From assembly GCA_002084385.1 (NCBI GenBank), contig NBLS01000009.1, positions 1 through 27,894 on the forward strand: a DNA stretch of 27,894 nt, in the 5' to 3' direction. Source of the DNA: Desulfobacteraceae bacterium 4572_19. Its GTDB lineage: Bacteria; Desulfobacterota; Desulfobacteria; Desulfobacterales; NBLS01. Below the pieces are notes generated by a model. It did not search any database. It worked only from the letters and a program-made list of their open reading frames with translations, and was not told the DNA's origin. This document shows positions 16,942-25,407 of this stretch, piece after piece. A program made the position numbers and the translations under genes. Each line of letters begins with the position of its first letter. The first letter of the stretch is position 1.

Positions 16942-17154
16942 ATGGAGAAAATTGCAATAGTTGGTTGTGGTGCGTATATGGACAGTGGTTATGGTTGTCC
17001 GGGAATGTCAATTAAATTATCTCAGATTAAACCTGATGCAATTTATTTAAGCTCCTGTCTTGTTAATGCAAAGCCTGGATGTCCTTATTCTAATGCTGAT
17101 CAGATGGCTGAAATTATAGAAAAGAAAACAGGAATTAAAGTTATTCAGCTATAA
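16942..17154 (+). CDS. CGGC-domain-like metal-binding protein with internal deletion
   Basis: 70 residues, preceded by AAAAGGAGATTGG. The start (KIAIVGCGAYMDSGYGCPG) and end (MSIKLSQIKPDAIYLSSCLV, NAKPGCPYSNADQMAEIIEK) match the short CGGC-domain proteins common in anaerobes, which are about 110 residues. The middle, including the namesake Cys-Gly-Gly-Cys-type motif, is missing here with the frame kept, as if deleted between similar CPG-coding stretches. Five Cys remain (residues 9, 19, 39, 47 and the G-C pair region), so metal binding is possible but unproven. The family's function is unknown. It stands alone between repeats. Confidence 0.65.
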   Translation: MEKIAIVGCGAYMDSGYGCPGMSIKLSQIKPDAIYLSSCLVNAKPGCPYSNADQMAEIIEKKTGIKVIQL

Positions 17155-17330
17155 CAAAAAATAAAAGTCTTTATAATATAGCCTTTTATGGAGACTTTTA
17201 TATAAAACAAGAGGTGTCCTGTCTAAATTTTATGGTAAATTTATTTTTTATCATTGATTTTATCAGGGTCTATTTTTGTAACCGTTCACGAATAAGAAAT
17301 GTGATTTTTTTTGTGGTCTCACATTTGTAA
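17155..17330. repeat. D module and inverted partial B module
   Basis: D with perfect 9-bp arms ATAAAAGTC (17161-17169) and GACTTTTAT (17193-17201), directly after the CGGC-type stop, where it could fold in the mRNA. A partial inverted B follows at 17278-17330 (GTAACCGTTCACGAATAAG ... CTCACATTTGTAA), lacking the final GCGTTCAC. The next gene starts 16 bases later. Confidence 0.7.
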
Positions 17331-17345
17331 ATTGAGTAGTAAATA

Positions 17346-17768
17346 ATGAATAAATTACATATTATCAGACATGGAGAAACCAAGTGGAATGTTGAACGTA
17401 AAATGCAAGGACATTTGGATTCTCCATTAACTGAAAAAGGGATTGCTCAGGCTTTTTTAGTAAAAAAATGTCTGTCAAAAGAGACAATTGATTTTATATA
17501 TTCAAGCAGTTGTAAAAGAACTATTGAAACTGCTACAATTATTTCAGGCGACAAATCTATAATTCCAAATGATAATTTAAAAGAGATAAAGTTAGGGATT
17601 ATGGAGGGTAAAAACCTTGATACCATAAAAAAATATTATCAGAACGAATATAATTCTTTTTGGAATAAACCATCTGAATTTAAAGCTGAAGGTGCTGAAA
17701 CATTTAAAGAATTACAAGAAAGAGTGGTTCTTTACATTATTTATCAGACTACTATATTAACTCCATAA
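17346..17768 (+). pseudogene. Histidine phosphatase (phosphoglycerate-mutase-like), C-terminus lost
   Basis: 140 residues where about 190-200 is usual. The phospho-acceptor motif IIRHGETKWN is at residues 6-15; MQGHLDSPLTEKG, SSCKRTIETA and ETFKELQERV follow as expected. After ERV the sequence changes to VLYIIYQTTILTP and stops. The second catalytic His (THG/GHG near residue 150) is absent, so it should not turn over. In another frame, from about 17733 to the TAG at 17819, runs a plausible protein tail (INSIKIKGDYRKL, VVALAEGR), which may be the end of a different gene joined by deletion. Upstream AAATTGAGTAGT gives no good ribosome-binding site, and a partial B repeat ends 16 bases before the start. 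Confidence 0.75.
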
Positions 17769-17826
17769 AAATTAAGGGAGATTATCGTAAACTGGTCGTG
17801 GCATTAGCGGAAGGAAGATAGCTATC

Positions 17827-19323
17827 ATGAAATATTTCAGAAACAGTATTATACTATTTTTAGCCTGTACGCTTATTGGATGTTCAACAATTAATAATAG
17901 AATCCCTATAGATAATTTTTCTGTTACCTCTAAATTGTATGATAATATGCTTAAAGGGGATGAGCCAAATGTGGCTCTACTAAATTTATTTTTGACAAAA
18001 ATGCCTAAAGGTGGCGATATTCATCATCACTATACAGGAACAATCTATGCTGAAACATATTTAGACTGGGTTAGCCAAAAAGGATGGCTTATTGACCCAT
18101 GTTCATTGAAGATTGTAATCCCCTCAAAGGACGCTAAGGGTGGTTTGTGTGAAATTAAACCTCTTCCAGTAGAGGAGATAATATCTGACACCTCGCTTTA
18201 TAGAAAATTGTTAACCTTATGGTCTGATAAAGACTTTAAAAATCATAGTCATGATCAGCCCCCTCCGGATTTGAATTTTTTCAATACATTTGAGTACTTC
18301 GGCGTTGTCTCAAATGAATATATGAATATTGGCTTAAAACTTGTCAAAAATAGAGCAGTTAATGAAAATGTAGCATATATAGAAACCATGTTAAGTCGGG
18401 TTGTTGTTAAAGGCTCTGACTATATTTCTACCAAAGGAATAGATGCGTATAATAAAAAATTAAGAAGTGCAAATACACAAGCTAAAGTGAATGAAATTTT
18501 AAATGAAATACTTGCTATTCTTACAAAGAATCCAAACTTTAAGGCTACCGTAGAGGATTTTGTAAGGAGAGTTAAAAAAAACCACAAAAATATAGACGAT
18601 GATGACTTTATCATGAGGTATCAGACCTATGCTGTAAGGGTGCTTAATCCTGTACAAGTATTTATTGATCTGTTTTCTGGATATATTTCTTCAATAAAAT
18701 CACCACTAATTGTAGGAGTTAATATAGTTGCGCCAGAAAATAATGCTATAGCACTTTCTGATTATACTTTACATATGAGGATGTATAACTACCTTAAAAG
18801 TAAATATCCTGATGTCAATAGAGCACTTCATGCAGGTGAGCTAACGTTGGGTATGGTTAGGCCAAAAGATTTATTGTTCCATATAAGAGAGGCTCGTGAA
18901 ATAGCTGATGCACAAAGAATCGGACATGGTGTAGATATACCTTATGAGACCCACTCTATCGAATTGCTTGAAGACCTTAAAAAAAATTCAGTTATTGAAA
19001 TCAATTTGACAAGCAATAGTTTTATATTGGGAGTTGAAAAAAATAAGCATCCATATCTTATTTATTCAAAATATAATGTGCCGATGGTTATAGCTACAGA
19101 TGACTCAGGAGTGTCGAGAAACAATTTGACCAATGAATTTGTACTGTTATCAACGAGATATAAACCATCTTATAAAAAACTCAAGCAATATATTTATAAC
19201 AGCATACAGTATTCGTTTCTATCAAAACATCAAAAAGCGATTGTTGCAAAAAGATTAGATAATAGTTTTATCCTCTTTGAAAAAGATATGGCTAACCTAT
19301 ATAATCAACTTACTATTTTGTGA
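17827..19323 (+). CDS. Secreted lipoprotein of the adenosine deaminase (ADGF/ADA) family
   Basis: 498 residues. Lipoprotein signal with lipobox LIGC, Cys 19. Metal-dependent amidohydrolase motifs of adenosine deaminase: MPKGGDIHHH with H66 and H68 as ligands, HAGE with H335 and the catalytic Glu, RIGHGVD with H367, and TDD with D425-D426 followed by SGVSRNNLTNEF. The long N-terminal extension and export signal resemble the extracellular ADGF/CECR1-type deaminases more than cytosolic ADA. Expected to deaminate adenosine to inosine (or a related nucleoside) at the outer or inner membrane. GGAAGGAAG lies before the ATG. The stop TGA belongs to the B repeat (TTGTGAACGC), so the original C-terminus may have been slightly longer. 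The nucleoside carrier at 20926 is a logical partner. Confidence 0.85.
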   Translation: MKYFRNSIILFLACTLIGCSTINNRIPIDNFSVTSKLYDNMLKGDEPNVALLNLFLTKMPKGGDIHHHYTGTIYAETYLDWVSQKGWLIDPCSLKIVIPSKDAKGGLCEIKPLPVEEIISDTSLYRKLLTLWSDKDFKNHSHDQPPPDLNFFNTFEYFGVVSNEYMNIGLKLVKNRAVNENVAYIETMLSRVVVKGSDYISTKGIDAYNKKLRSANTQAKVNEILNEILAILTKNPNFKATVEDFVRRVKKNHKNIDDDDFIMRYQTYAVRVLNPVQVFIDLFSGYISSIKSPLIVGVNIVAPENNAIALSDYTLHMRMYNYLKSKYPDVNRALHAGELTLGMVRPKDLLFHIREAREIADAQRIGHGVDIPYETHSIELLEDLKKNSVIEINLTSNSFILGVEKNKHPYLIYSKYNVPMVIATDDSGVSRNNLTNEFVLLSTRYKPSYKKLKQYIYNSIQYSFLSKHQKAIVAKRLDNSFILFEKDMANLYNQLTIL

Positions 19324-19379
19324 ACGCTTACAAATGTGAGATTACCGAAAAATCACATTTCTTGGTCGTGAACGGTTAT
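19320..19379 (+). repeat. B module between convergent genes
   Basis: Complete B: GTGAACGCTTAC, AAATGTGA/TCACATTT arms, then CGTGAACGGTTA. It begins at the last base of the deaminase coding sequence and supplies its TGA. It sits between two convergent genes, where a hairpin could act on either transcript, but no T run follows on either strand. Confidence 0.85.
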
Positions 19380-19413
19380 GAATTTTTGAATAACGTTATT
19401 TCGTTTTCATTCC

Positions 19414-20763
19414 TTACTCATTTTTAATTCTGTTTAGGTTGGACTCAATAAGATTTCTTATTTCCTCAAGTCTTTTTTCGGACATGGCTTCAAATCGCAA
19501 AACAAGTACAGGTTGAGTGTTGGACGCTCGAACAAGCCCCCAGCCGTCATCGAATAAGACCCTGACACCGTCAATATCAATAACATTATACCTTTCTTTA
19601 AAATAGGCGGTTACTCGTTTAACAATATCAAATTTTTTATCATCAGGGCATTCTACACGTATTTCGGGTGTGGAAAATGTTTTAGGAATATCAGATAATA
19701 GTTCTGATACATTTTTATTTGTTTGTGAAAGAATCTCCAAAAGTCTGCAAGCTGCGTAGGTAGCATCATCAAATCCAAGATATTGATCTGCAAAAAACAT
19801 ATGCCCGCTCATCTCTCCTGCAAGTTCTGCCTTCTCTTCTTTCATTTTTTTCTTAATAAGAGAGTGTCCGGTTTTCCACATAATTGCTCGTCCACCATGT
19901 TTTTCTATATCATCATACATGGTTTTTGAACATTTTACTTCGGAAATAAAAGTGGCACCCGGTTTTCTTGAAAGAATTTCCCTTGAAAATATTATCATAA
20001 GCTGGTCACCATAAAGTAAGCGACCATTTTCATCAACAACACCAATACGATCTCCGTCACCATCAAATCCTAACCCAAGATCAAGTTTTTCTTTTTTTAC
20101 AAGATCCATTAAATCTTTCATATTTTTTTCAACCGTTGGATCTGCAGGATGATTTGGAAAAGTACCATCCATATCACAATAAAGCTCGTATGTTTCACAT
20201 CCTAATTTTTTAAGAAGTGGAATAATTAAAGGGCCTGAAACACCATTGCCTGCATCAACTCCTATTCGTAACGGTTTGGTAATATTAATTTTTGTATAAA
20301 TAAAATCAAGATAAGGTTGGTTTATATCTGTATTGGATAGTGTTCCTTTTCCTTTGATAAAAGCATTTTTAGAAATAATATTATAAATTGCCTGGAGACC
20401 ATCGCCGTGAATAGAATCATTTTCTTTGCATATCTTAAAACCATTATACTCAGCCGGGTTATGACTGGCTGTAACCATTACTCCGCCCATTGTTTCTAAA
20501 TAATGAATTGAAAAATACAGAACAGGCGATGGACAAATATTAATATCAATTACATTACAACCTGTGGATAGAATCCCCTCTATAACTTTTTGAGAATAAA
20601 GCTTTGAAGTTTTTCTGCAATCACGTCCGACGCTTACGCTGTTACTTCCTTTTTCAATTAAGTACGTACCTATGCCTTTGCCAATTAAAACAACATCTTT
20701 TTCGGTTAAATCAACTCCAGCAATGCCCCGTATATCGTATTCTCTAAATATTTCTGAATTCAT
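19414..20763 (-). CDS. Phosphomannomutase/phosphoglucomutase
   Basis: 449 residues, full length and undamaged. Alpha-D-phosphohexomutase motifs in order: FREYDIRG (start), TASHNP with phosphoserine Ser100, metal loop DGDGDR (234-239), sugar loop GEMSGH, and phosphate loop RASNTQP near 414. It interconverts 1- and 6-phosphates of mannose and glucose for nucleotide sugars and polysaccharide or LPS, closest in layout to AlgC-type bifunctional enzymes. AAAGGAATATACA precedes the ATG. Its upstream region is taken up by a B repeat shared with the divergent nupC-type gene. Confidence 0.92.
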   Translation of the reverse strand: MNSEIFREYDIRGIAGVDLTEKDVVLIGKGIGTYLIEKGSNSVSVGRDCRKTSKLYSQKVIEGILSTGCNVIDINICPSPVLYFSIHYLETMGGVMVTASHNPAEYNGFKICKENDSIHGDGLQAIYNIISKNAFIKGKGTLSNTDINQPYLDFIYTKINITKPLRIGVDAGNGVSGPLIIPLLKKLGCETYELYCDMDGTFPNHPADPTVEKNMKDLMDLVKKEKLDLGLGFDGDGDRIGVVDENGRLLYGDQLMIIFSREILSRKPGATFISEVKCSKTMYDDIEKHGGRAIMWKTGHSLIKKKMKEEKAELAGEMSGHMFFADQYLGFDDATYAACRLLEILSQTNKNVSELLSDIPKTFSTPEIRVECPDDKKFDIVKRVTAYFKERYNVIDIDGVRVLFDDGWGLVRASNTQPVLVLRFEAMSEKRLEEIRNLIESNLNRIKNE

Positions 20764-20783
20764 TGTATATTCCTTTAATGCTT

Positions 20784-20843
20784 GTGAACGCTTACAAATG
20801 TGAAATTACCGAAAAATCACATTTCTTGTTCGTGAACGGTTAC
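20784..20843 (+). repeat. B module in a divergent promoter region
   Basis: Complete B (one change, TGAAATTACC), starting 21 bases upstream of the phosphomutase ATG and ending 82 bases before the nucleoside-carrier ATG. Its lac-operator-like 16-mer (20782-20797) therefore lies where a regulator of either gene could bind. Confidence 0.85.
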
Positions 20844-20852
20844 AAATTTTGC

Positions 20853-20879
20853 TTGAAACTTTCAGGCACATATTATATT
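20853..20879 (+). promoter_or_regulatory. Possible sigma-70-type promoter of the nucleoside carrier operon
   Basis: TTGAAA at 20853-20858 and TATATT at 20874-20879, with a 15-base spacer, shorter than the ideal 17. This is the only reasonable pair between the B repeat and the strong ribosome-binding site GGAGGGGG at 20912. Tentative. Confidence 0.25.
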
Positions 20880-20925
20880 GAAGATATTATTGTCAAGTAA
20901 TAAAGTTATGTGGAGGGGGTAAAAA

Positions 20926-22167
20926 ATGATTATTCAAAGTATTGCAGGGTTATTTGTTTTTTCGTTAATTGCATGGGTAATTAGCGAAAATCGTAGTCAA
21001 GTTCGTTTAAAGACTATTCTGATTGGTATTTTTATTCAATTGGTAATAGGTGTTATTTTATTAAAAATTTCTATTTTCAGAGATGGTTTTATGATTCTTA
21101 ACCAGTTGGTAATGGCTGTTGAATCTGCAACATCTGCTGGAACATCATTTGTTTTTGGTTATCTAGGTGGCGGACAATTGCCCTTTGATGAAAAATTTCC
21201 GGGGGCAGGTTTTATTTTGGCGTTCAAAGCTTTGCCCCTTGTGTTGGTTATAGGTGCATTATCTTCACTTCTGTTTTACTGGAAAATTCTGCCGTTTATC
21301 GTTAAGCTGTTTTCAAAAGCACTTCAAAAAACCATGAATCTTGGTGGTGCAGAAGGGCTGGGAGTATCAGCTAATGTTTTTTTGGGAATGGTGGAAGCTC
21401 CTTTGATTATCTCTCCTTACCTGAAACAGATGACAAGAAGTGAAATTTTTACACTTATGACAAGTGGCATGGCTACCATTTCAGGAACGGTAATGGTATT
21501 ATATGCAAGTATTTTAAATAAAGTTATTCCTGATATTATGGGACATATTCTTATAGCTTCTATTATCAGTGTACCGGCTGCTGTTTTAATTTCCAAAATA
21601 ATGGTGCCGGAAACAGATGCACTTACTTCGGGCGATCTTAAATTAGCAGAATCTGCTGAAGGTCCAATGGATGCTGTTACACAGGGTACAATTCAGGGAA
21701 TGCAGTTAGCAATTACTATTGTTGCCATGCTGATAGTTCTAATTGCCCTTGTTCACCTTGTTAATTTAACCCTCGGTTTAATTCCTGAAATCAATGGTGC
21801 TCCTTTTACGCTTCAACGTATTTTGGGTTATATTATGGCACCAGTGGTATGGTTTATGGGGATTCCATGGAATGAGGCTCATGTTGCAGGTTCACTTATG
21901 GGTACAAAAACAATTTTAAATGAATTTATAGCTTATCTTGATTTAAGCCGTCTTCCTGAAGGTGTTTTATCTCCTAAAAGTATATTGATCATGACATATG
22001 CCATGTGCGGTTTTGCAAATCCAGGCAGTCTTGGTATTATGATTGGTGGTATGGGAACTATGGCTCCGGAACGTCGATCAGAAATTGTTTCCCTTGGATT
22101 TAAATCAATTATTGCTGGCACCCTTGCAACTTGTATGACGGGTGCTGTAGTTGGTGTTTTTTATTAA
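20926..22167 (+). CDS. NupC/CNT-family concentrative nucleoside transporter
   Basis: 413 residues, preceded by GTGGAGGGGGTAAAAA. Multi-pass membrane protein with CNT signatures: GAGFILAFKALPLVLVIGAL, the core GGAEGLGVSANVFLGMVEAP, MTSGMATISGTVM, and the second half TYAMCGFANPGSLGIMIGG. Imports nucleosides with H+ or Na+. The LivJ-type gene follows after 23 bases, so they are probably co-transcribed. The secreted adenosine-deaminase-like lipoprotein 1.6 kb upstream could supply inosine. No lesion seen; the C-terminal end is normal. Confidence 0.9.
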   Translation: MIIQSIAGLFVFSLIAWVISENRSQVRLKTILIGIFIQLVIGVILLKISIFRDGFMILNQLVMAVESATSAGTSFVFGYLGGGQLPFDEKFPGAGFILAFKALPLVLVIGALSSLLFYWKILPFIVKLFSKALQKTMNLGGAEGLGVSANVFLGMVEAPLIISPYLKQMTRSEIFTLMTSGMATISGTVMVLYASILNKVIPDIMGHILIASIISVPAAVLISKIMVPETDALTSGDLKLAESAEGPMDAVTQGTIQGMQLAITIVAMLIVLIALVHLVNLTLGLIPEINGAPFTLQRILGYIMAPVVWFMGIPWNEAHVAGSLMGTKTILNEFIAYLDLSRLPEGVLSPKSILIMTYAMCGFANPGSLGIMIGGMGTMAPERRSEIVSLGFKSIIAGTLATCMTGAVVGVFY

Positions 22168-22190
22168 TTCTTAAAGTTTGGAGGTTAGAA

Positions 22191-23354
22191 ATGAAGAAAA
22201 TCTGGCAGGTGTCAATTGTATTTATCACTGTTTTTATTATGGCGAGCTTATGTTTTGGGAAAACAATTAAAATTGGATTTAATATTCCATTGACAGGTGA
22301 TATTCCCAAGGTTGGTGAAGAGTCAAAGTTTGCCGCCGAAATGATGAAAAAAGAGATTAATTCTAAAGGAGGACTTGAAGTGGGTGGAAAAAAATATAAA
22401 CTTGAATTTATTTATGAAGATAATGAATCCAAGGCTGAATCTGCTGTAACTGCGGCATTAAAACTGATAGAAAGGGATGATGTTCTGGCTATAATAGGAC
22501 CAAACTCAAGTAAACAGGCTGTTCCGGCAGGTCAGGTATGTGATGATAACCGTACCCCCATGATTACTCCATGGTCAACAAATCCTGCAACAACTTTTGA
22601 TCGTCCATGGGTGTTTAGAGCGGCATTTCTTGATCCTTTCCAGGGACCTGTTGCAGTAGATTTTGCAATGGAACAGTTTAATGCAAAAAAAGCTGCTGTT
22701 CTCTATGCTCTTGATAATGATTACAGCAAGGGGCTTGCTGAAATTTTCAAGGAAAATTTTGAAAAGAAAAATGGAAATGAATCAGTGGTTGCCTTTGAGA
22801 CATACAGCTCAAAGGATCAAGATTTTAGTGCACAGCTTACAAAAATTCTAACCGCAAAGCCTGATTTTATATTTCTGCCTAATAATTATAACGAGGTTGC
22901 TTTAACTGTTAAACAAGCACACGATCTTGGATGGAAAGGGCCGTTTATGGGATCTGATGCTTGGGGCAATTCTGAGCTTATGGAAATTTGTGGCAATGAC
23001 TGTAAAGGACATTACTTTTCAACTCATTATGCTGCTGCCGGAGCTAAAGGTGCAACAAAAGAATTTATTGATAAATATACGAAAATATATGGGTATCAAC
23101 CTGCAGATGTTGCTGCTTTAACATGGGATTCTCTTATAGTTGTTTTTGAGGGAATAAAAAATGCCGGTAAAATTACTGGTAATATTAAAAAAGATCGAAA
23201 AAATATAAAAAATGGCATAGCTGCAATAAAGGAAGTAAAGGGTATTACCGGTAATATGAAATTTGATGAACAAGGTGATCCTATCAAATGTGCTGTTGTC
23301 GTTAATATTAATGACAAAGGAGAATTTGTTTTCACAAAGGCTGTTTGTCCATAA
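22191..23354 (+). CDS. livJ: ABC transporter substrate-binding protein, LivJ family
   Basis: Start chosen at ATG 22191 because TTGGAGGTTAG lies directly before it; 387 residues. Signal peptide MKKIWQVSIVFITVFIMASL ending near CFGK. Type I periplasmic fold of the branched-chain amino acid binding family: IKIGFNIPLTGDIPKVGEES, AIIGPNSSKQAVPAGQV, FDRPWVFRAAFLDPFQGP and the hinge and second lobe around IFLPNNYNEVALT. It would bind substrate in the periplasm and hand it to the permeases encoded next. Ligand not readable from sequence: Leu/Ile/Val, other amino acids or amides are all possible, and the co-transcribed nucleoside carrier raises the chance of something else. Confidence 0.9.
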   Translation: MKKIWQVSIVFITVFIMASLCFGKTIKIGFNIPLTGDIPKVGEESKFAAEMMKKEINSKGGLEVGGKKYKLEFIYEDNESKAESAVTAALKLIERDDVLAIIGPNSSKQAVPAGQVCDDNRTPMITPWSTNPATTFDRPWVFRAAFLDPFQGPVAVDFAMEQFNAKKAAVLYALDNDYSKGLAEIFKENFEKKNGNESVVAFETYSSKDQDFSAQLTKILTAKPDFIFLPNNYNEVALTVKQAHDLGWKGPFMGSDAWGNSELMEICGNDCKGHYFSTHYAAAGAKGATKEFIDKYTKIYGYQPADVAALTWDSLIVVFEGIKNAGKITGNIKKDRKNIKNGIAAIKEVKGITGNMKFDEQGDPIKCAVVVNINDKGEFVFTKAVCP

Positions 23355-23372
23355 TATAAAGGTGATAATACC

Positions 23373-24287
23373 GTGACAACGAGTATTCTTCAAAATATTT
23401 TTAATGCTTTGCAATGGGGAAGTTTTTATTCCCTAATAGCACTTGGTTATACTCTTGTATATGGAGTACTTAGGCTTATAAATTTTGCTCATGGTGATAT
23501 TTTTATGGTGGGTGCTTATATTGCATTTTTTATATCTGCTTTTTTATTTAAGGGAAGTGCCGCTTTGTCCGGAGGCTTGACTTTGGTTCTGGTTATTCCT
23601 GCAACGATGATTCTTACAGCCGGAGTTGGTGTAGCCTTAGAGAGAATTGCATACAGGCCATTGCGGCGAAAAGGTGCAAACAGGCTTTATGTTGTAATTA
23701 CAGCCCTTATGTGCGGATTAATTCTTGAAAATGGAAATCTTGCCCTGTTTGGAGCAAGCAGAAAAAGTTTTCCAGAACTTGTGGATAAAGTTATTTATAC
23801 TTTTGGGCAAGTTAGTATGACCAACCTTAAAATAGGTGTTATCATTACAGCTATTTTAGTCTATTTTATTTTAAATACAATTATTACCAAGACAAAAATC
23901 GGAATGGCCATGAGGGGGATTTCTTACGATAAGTATGCAATTCCTCTTATGGGGATTCCCATTGATACGATAATTGTATTTACTTTTATTTTAGGGTCAT
24001 CTTTTGCCGGTCTTGCCGGCATTCTTTATGCTCTTTCATACCCTGTACTTGATCCTTTTATGGGAGCCCTTATTGGTTGGAAAGCTTTTATCGCAGCTGT
24101 TGTGGGAGGAATAGGTGATATTCGTGGAGCTTTTATCGGAGGATTTCTTTTGGGTCTTGTAGAAATTCTGGTTGTTGCTTTTTTCCCGTCAACTTACAGG
24201 GATTTAATTGCTTTTTCAATTTTGCTGATTATTCTGGTAATTAAGCCCACAGGTTTGTTTGGCGTGGCTAAATCAACAAAAATATAG
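23373..24287 (+). CDS. livH: ABC transporter permease, LivH family
   Basis: 304 residues from a GTG at 23373, with AAAGGTGAT 8 bases upstream. LivH hallmarks: GSFYSLIALGYTLVYGVLR, LINFAHGDIFMVGAY and GLAGILYALSYPVLDPFMG, then the coupling-helix region GAFIGGFLLGLVE. About eight membrane helices. It pairs with LivM to form the channel. Intact, 18 bases after livJ. Confidence 0.92.
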   Translation: MTTSILQNIFNALQWGSFYSLIALGYTLVYGVLRLINFAHGDIFMVGAYIAFFISAFLFKGSAALSGGLTLVLVIPATMILTAGVGVALERIAYRPLRRKGANRLYVVITALMCGLILENGNLALFGASRKSFPELVDKVIYTFGQVSMTNLKIGVIITAILVYFILNTIITKTKIGMAMRGISYDKYAIPLMGIPIDTIIVFTFILGSSFAGLAGILYALSYPVLDPFMGALIGWKAFIAAVVGGIGDIRGAFIGGFLLGLVEILVVAFFPSTYRDLIAFSILLIILVIKPTGLFGVAKSTKI

Positions 24288-24294
24288 GTTTGTA

Positions 24295-25371
24295 ATGCAA
24301 AAACTATCTACCCCGTTATTACTGGGCATATTATTTATTGGAACTATTCTGGCCGCATATTTTGATATGATAGATCTTTATATTCAGACCATTATTATGT
24401 TTGTCGGCGTAAATATTATTCTCTCAGCAAGTTTTAATATTATTAATGGATATATGGGTGAATTTGCTTGCGGACATGCAGGATTTATGGCTGTTGGAGC
24501 ATATGTTACATCTGTTTTAAATGTAATGTTATTTACGAAAAGTACGACGTTTGGTCCACCTCTTCTTTCACCGGATCTCGCACTTTATTTTTTTCCTGTA
24601 ACTCTTTTGATAGGTGGGATTGTTGCAGGCTTTGCAGGCCTTATAGTCGCTATACCATCATTTAAAACCAGAGATGATTACCTTGCTATAATCACCATTG
24701 CCGCAAATTTTATTATATGCAGTTTGTTTATTAATATGAGTATTGTGGGTGGTGCCAGAGGCTTTATGGGAATGAAGAAAGTAATTTTTGCCATGGAGGA
24801 TGTCCTTTATTTGCCATGGATGCTTATCTGGGTGTTTATTTTTACTTACTTTACTGTATGGATTATCCGCAGATTTGTTTCATCTACCTATGGAAAAGGA
24901 ATTATTGCGATTCATCAAGATGAAATTGCGGCTGAAATTATGAGTGTGAATACTAATAAAATGAAAGTCGTTGCATTTATGCTTTCATCAGGGCTTGCAG
25001 GAATTGCCGGCGGTCTGTTTGCTCATATTTTAGGATATATCAATCCGGGTTCATTTGGCATAATGAAATCAACTGAATGTCTTGTTATGGTATATCTTGG
25101 TGGAATGGGTTCACTTACCGGAGCTGTAATTTCGGCAGTGCTTTTTACCCTTTTGATAGAGGGTTTAAGGTTTATTATTCCTGCTATGGATACCGTGCTT
25201 CATTATGTTCATATTTTACCGGATGATTATCATTTAAGCCAGGTGCTTAAATGGGTTATTATTCCACTTCTTCTTGTACTTTTAATGCAGTTTAGGCCGG
25301 AAGGAATTATGGGGAATAAAGAGTTGTCTGATGTATTTCCAAAGCTAAAACGATGGTATAAGTATAAATAA
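24295..25371 (+). CDS. livM: ABC transporter permease, LivM family
   Basis: Start at ATG 24295 (MQKLSTPLLLGILF), 7 bases after the livH stop, giving 358 residues. An earlier TTG overlapping livH would add a polar 12-residue leader and is less likely. Family features: NIINGYMGEFACGHAGFMAVG, ALYFFPVTLLIGGIVAGFAG, GARGFMG and the C-terminal EGIMGNKEL, here PEGIMG. It forms the second half of the pore with LivH. No damage. Confidence 0.92.
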   Translation: MQKLSTPLLLGILFIGTILAAYFDMIDLYIQTIIMFVGVNIILSASFNIINGYMGEFACGHAGFMAVGAYVTSVLNVMLFTKSTTFGPPLLSPDLALYFFPVTLLIGGIVAGFAGLIVAIPSFKTRDDYLAIITIAANFIICSLFINMSIVGGARGFMGMKKVIFAMEDVLYLPWMLIWVFIFTYFTVWIIRRFVSSTYGKGIIAIHQDEIAAEIMSVNTNKMKVVAFMLSSGLAGIAGGLFAHILGYINPGSFGIMKSTECLVMVYLGGMGSLTGAVISAVLFTLLIEGLRFIIPAMDTVLHYVHILPDDYHLSQVLKWVIIPLLLVLLMQFRPEGIMGNKELSDVFPKLKRWYKYK

Positions 25372-25407
25372 AGTAAGGGTTTACTCAAAAAGTTGGAGCA
25401 AATAAAT

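Noticed and set aside
19320..19379. B module as a classical rho-independent terminator
   Set aside because: The stem is 8 bp and AT-rich with no following T run, and copies also occur in promoter regions, so termination is not supported.
23096..23414. Reverse-strand frames across the livJ/livH junction
   Set aside because: Antisense shadows of intact Liv genes without start signals.
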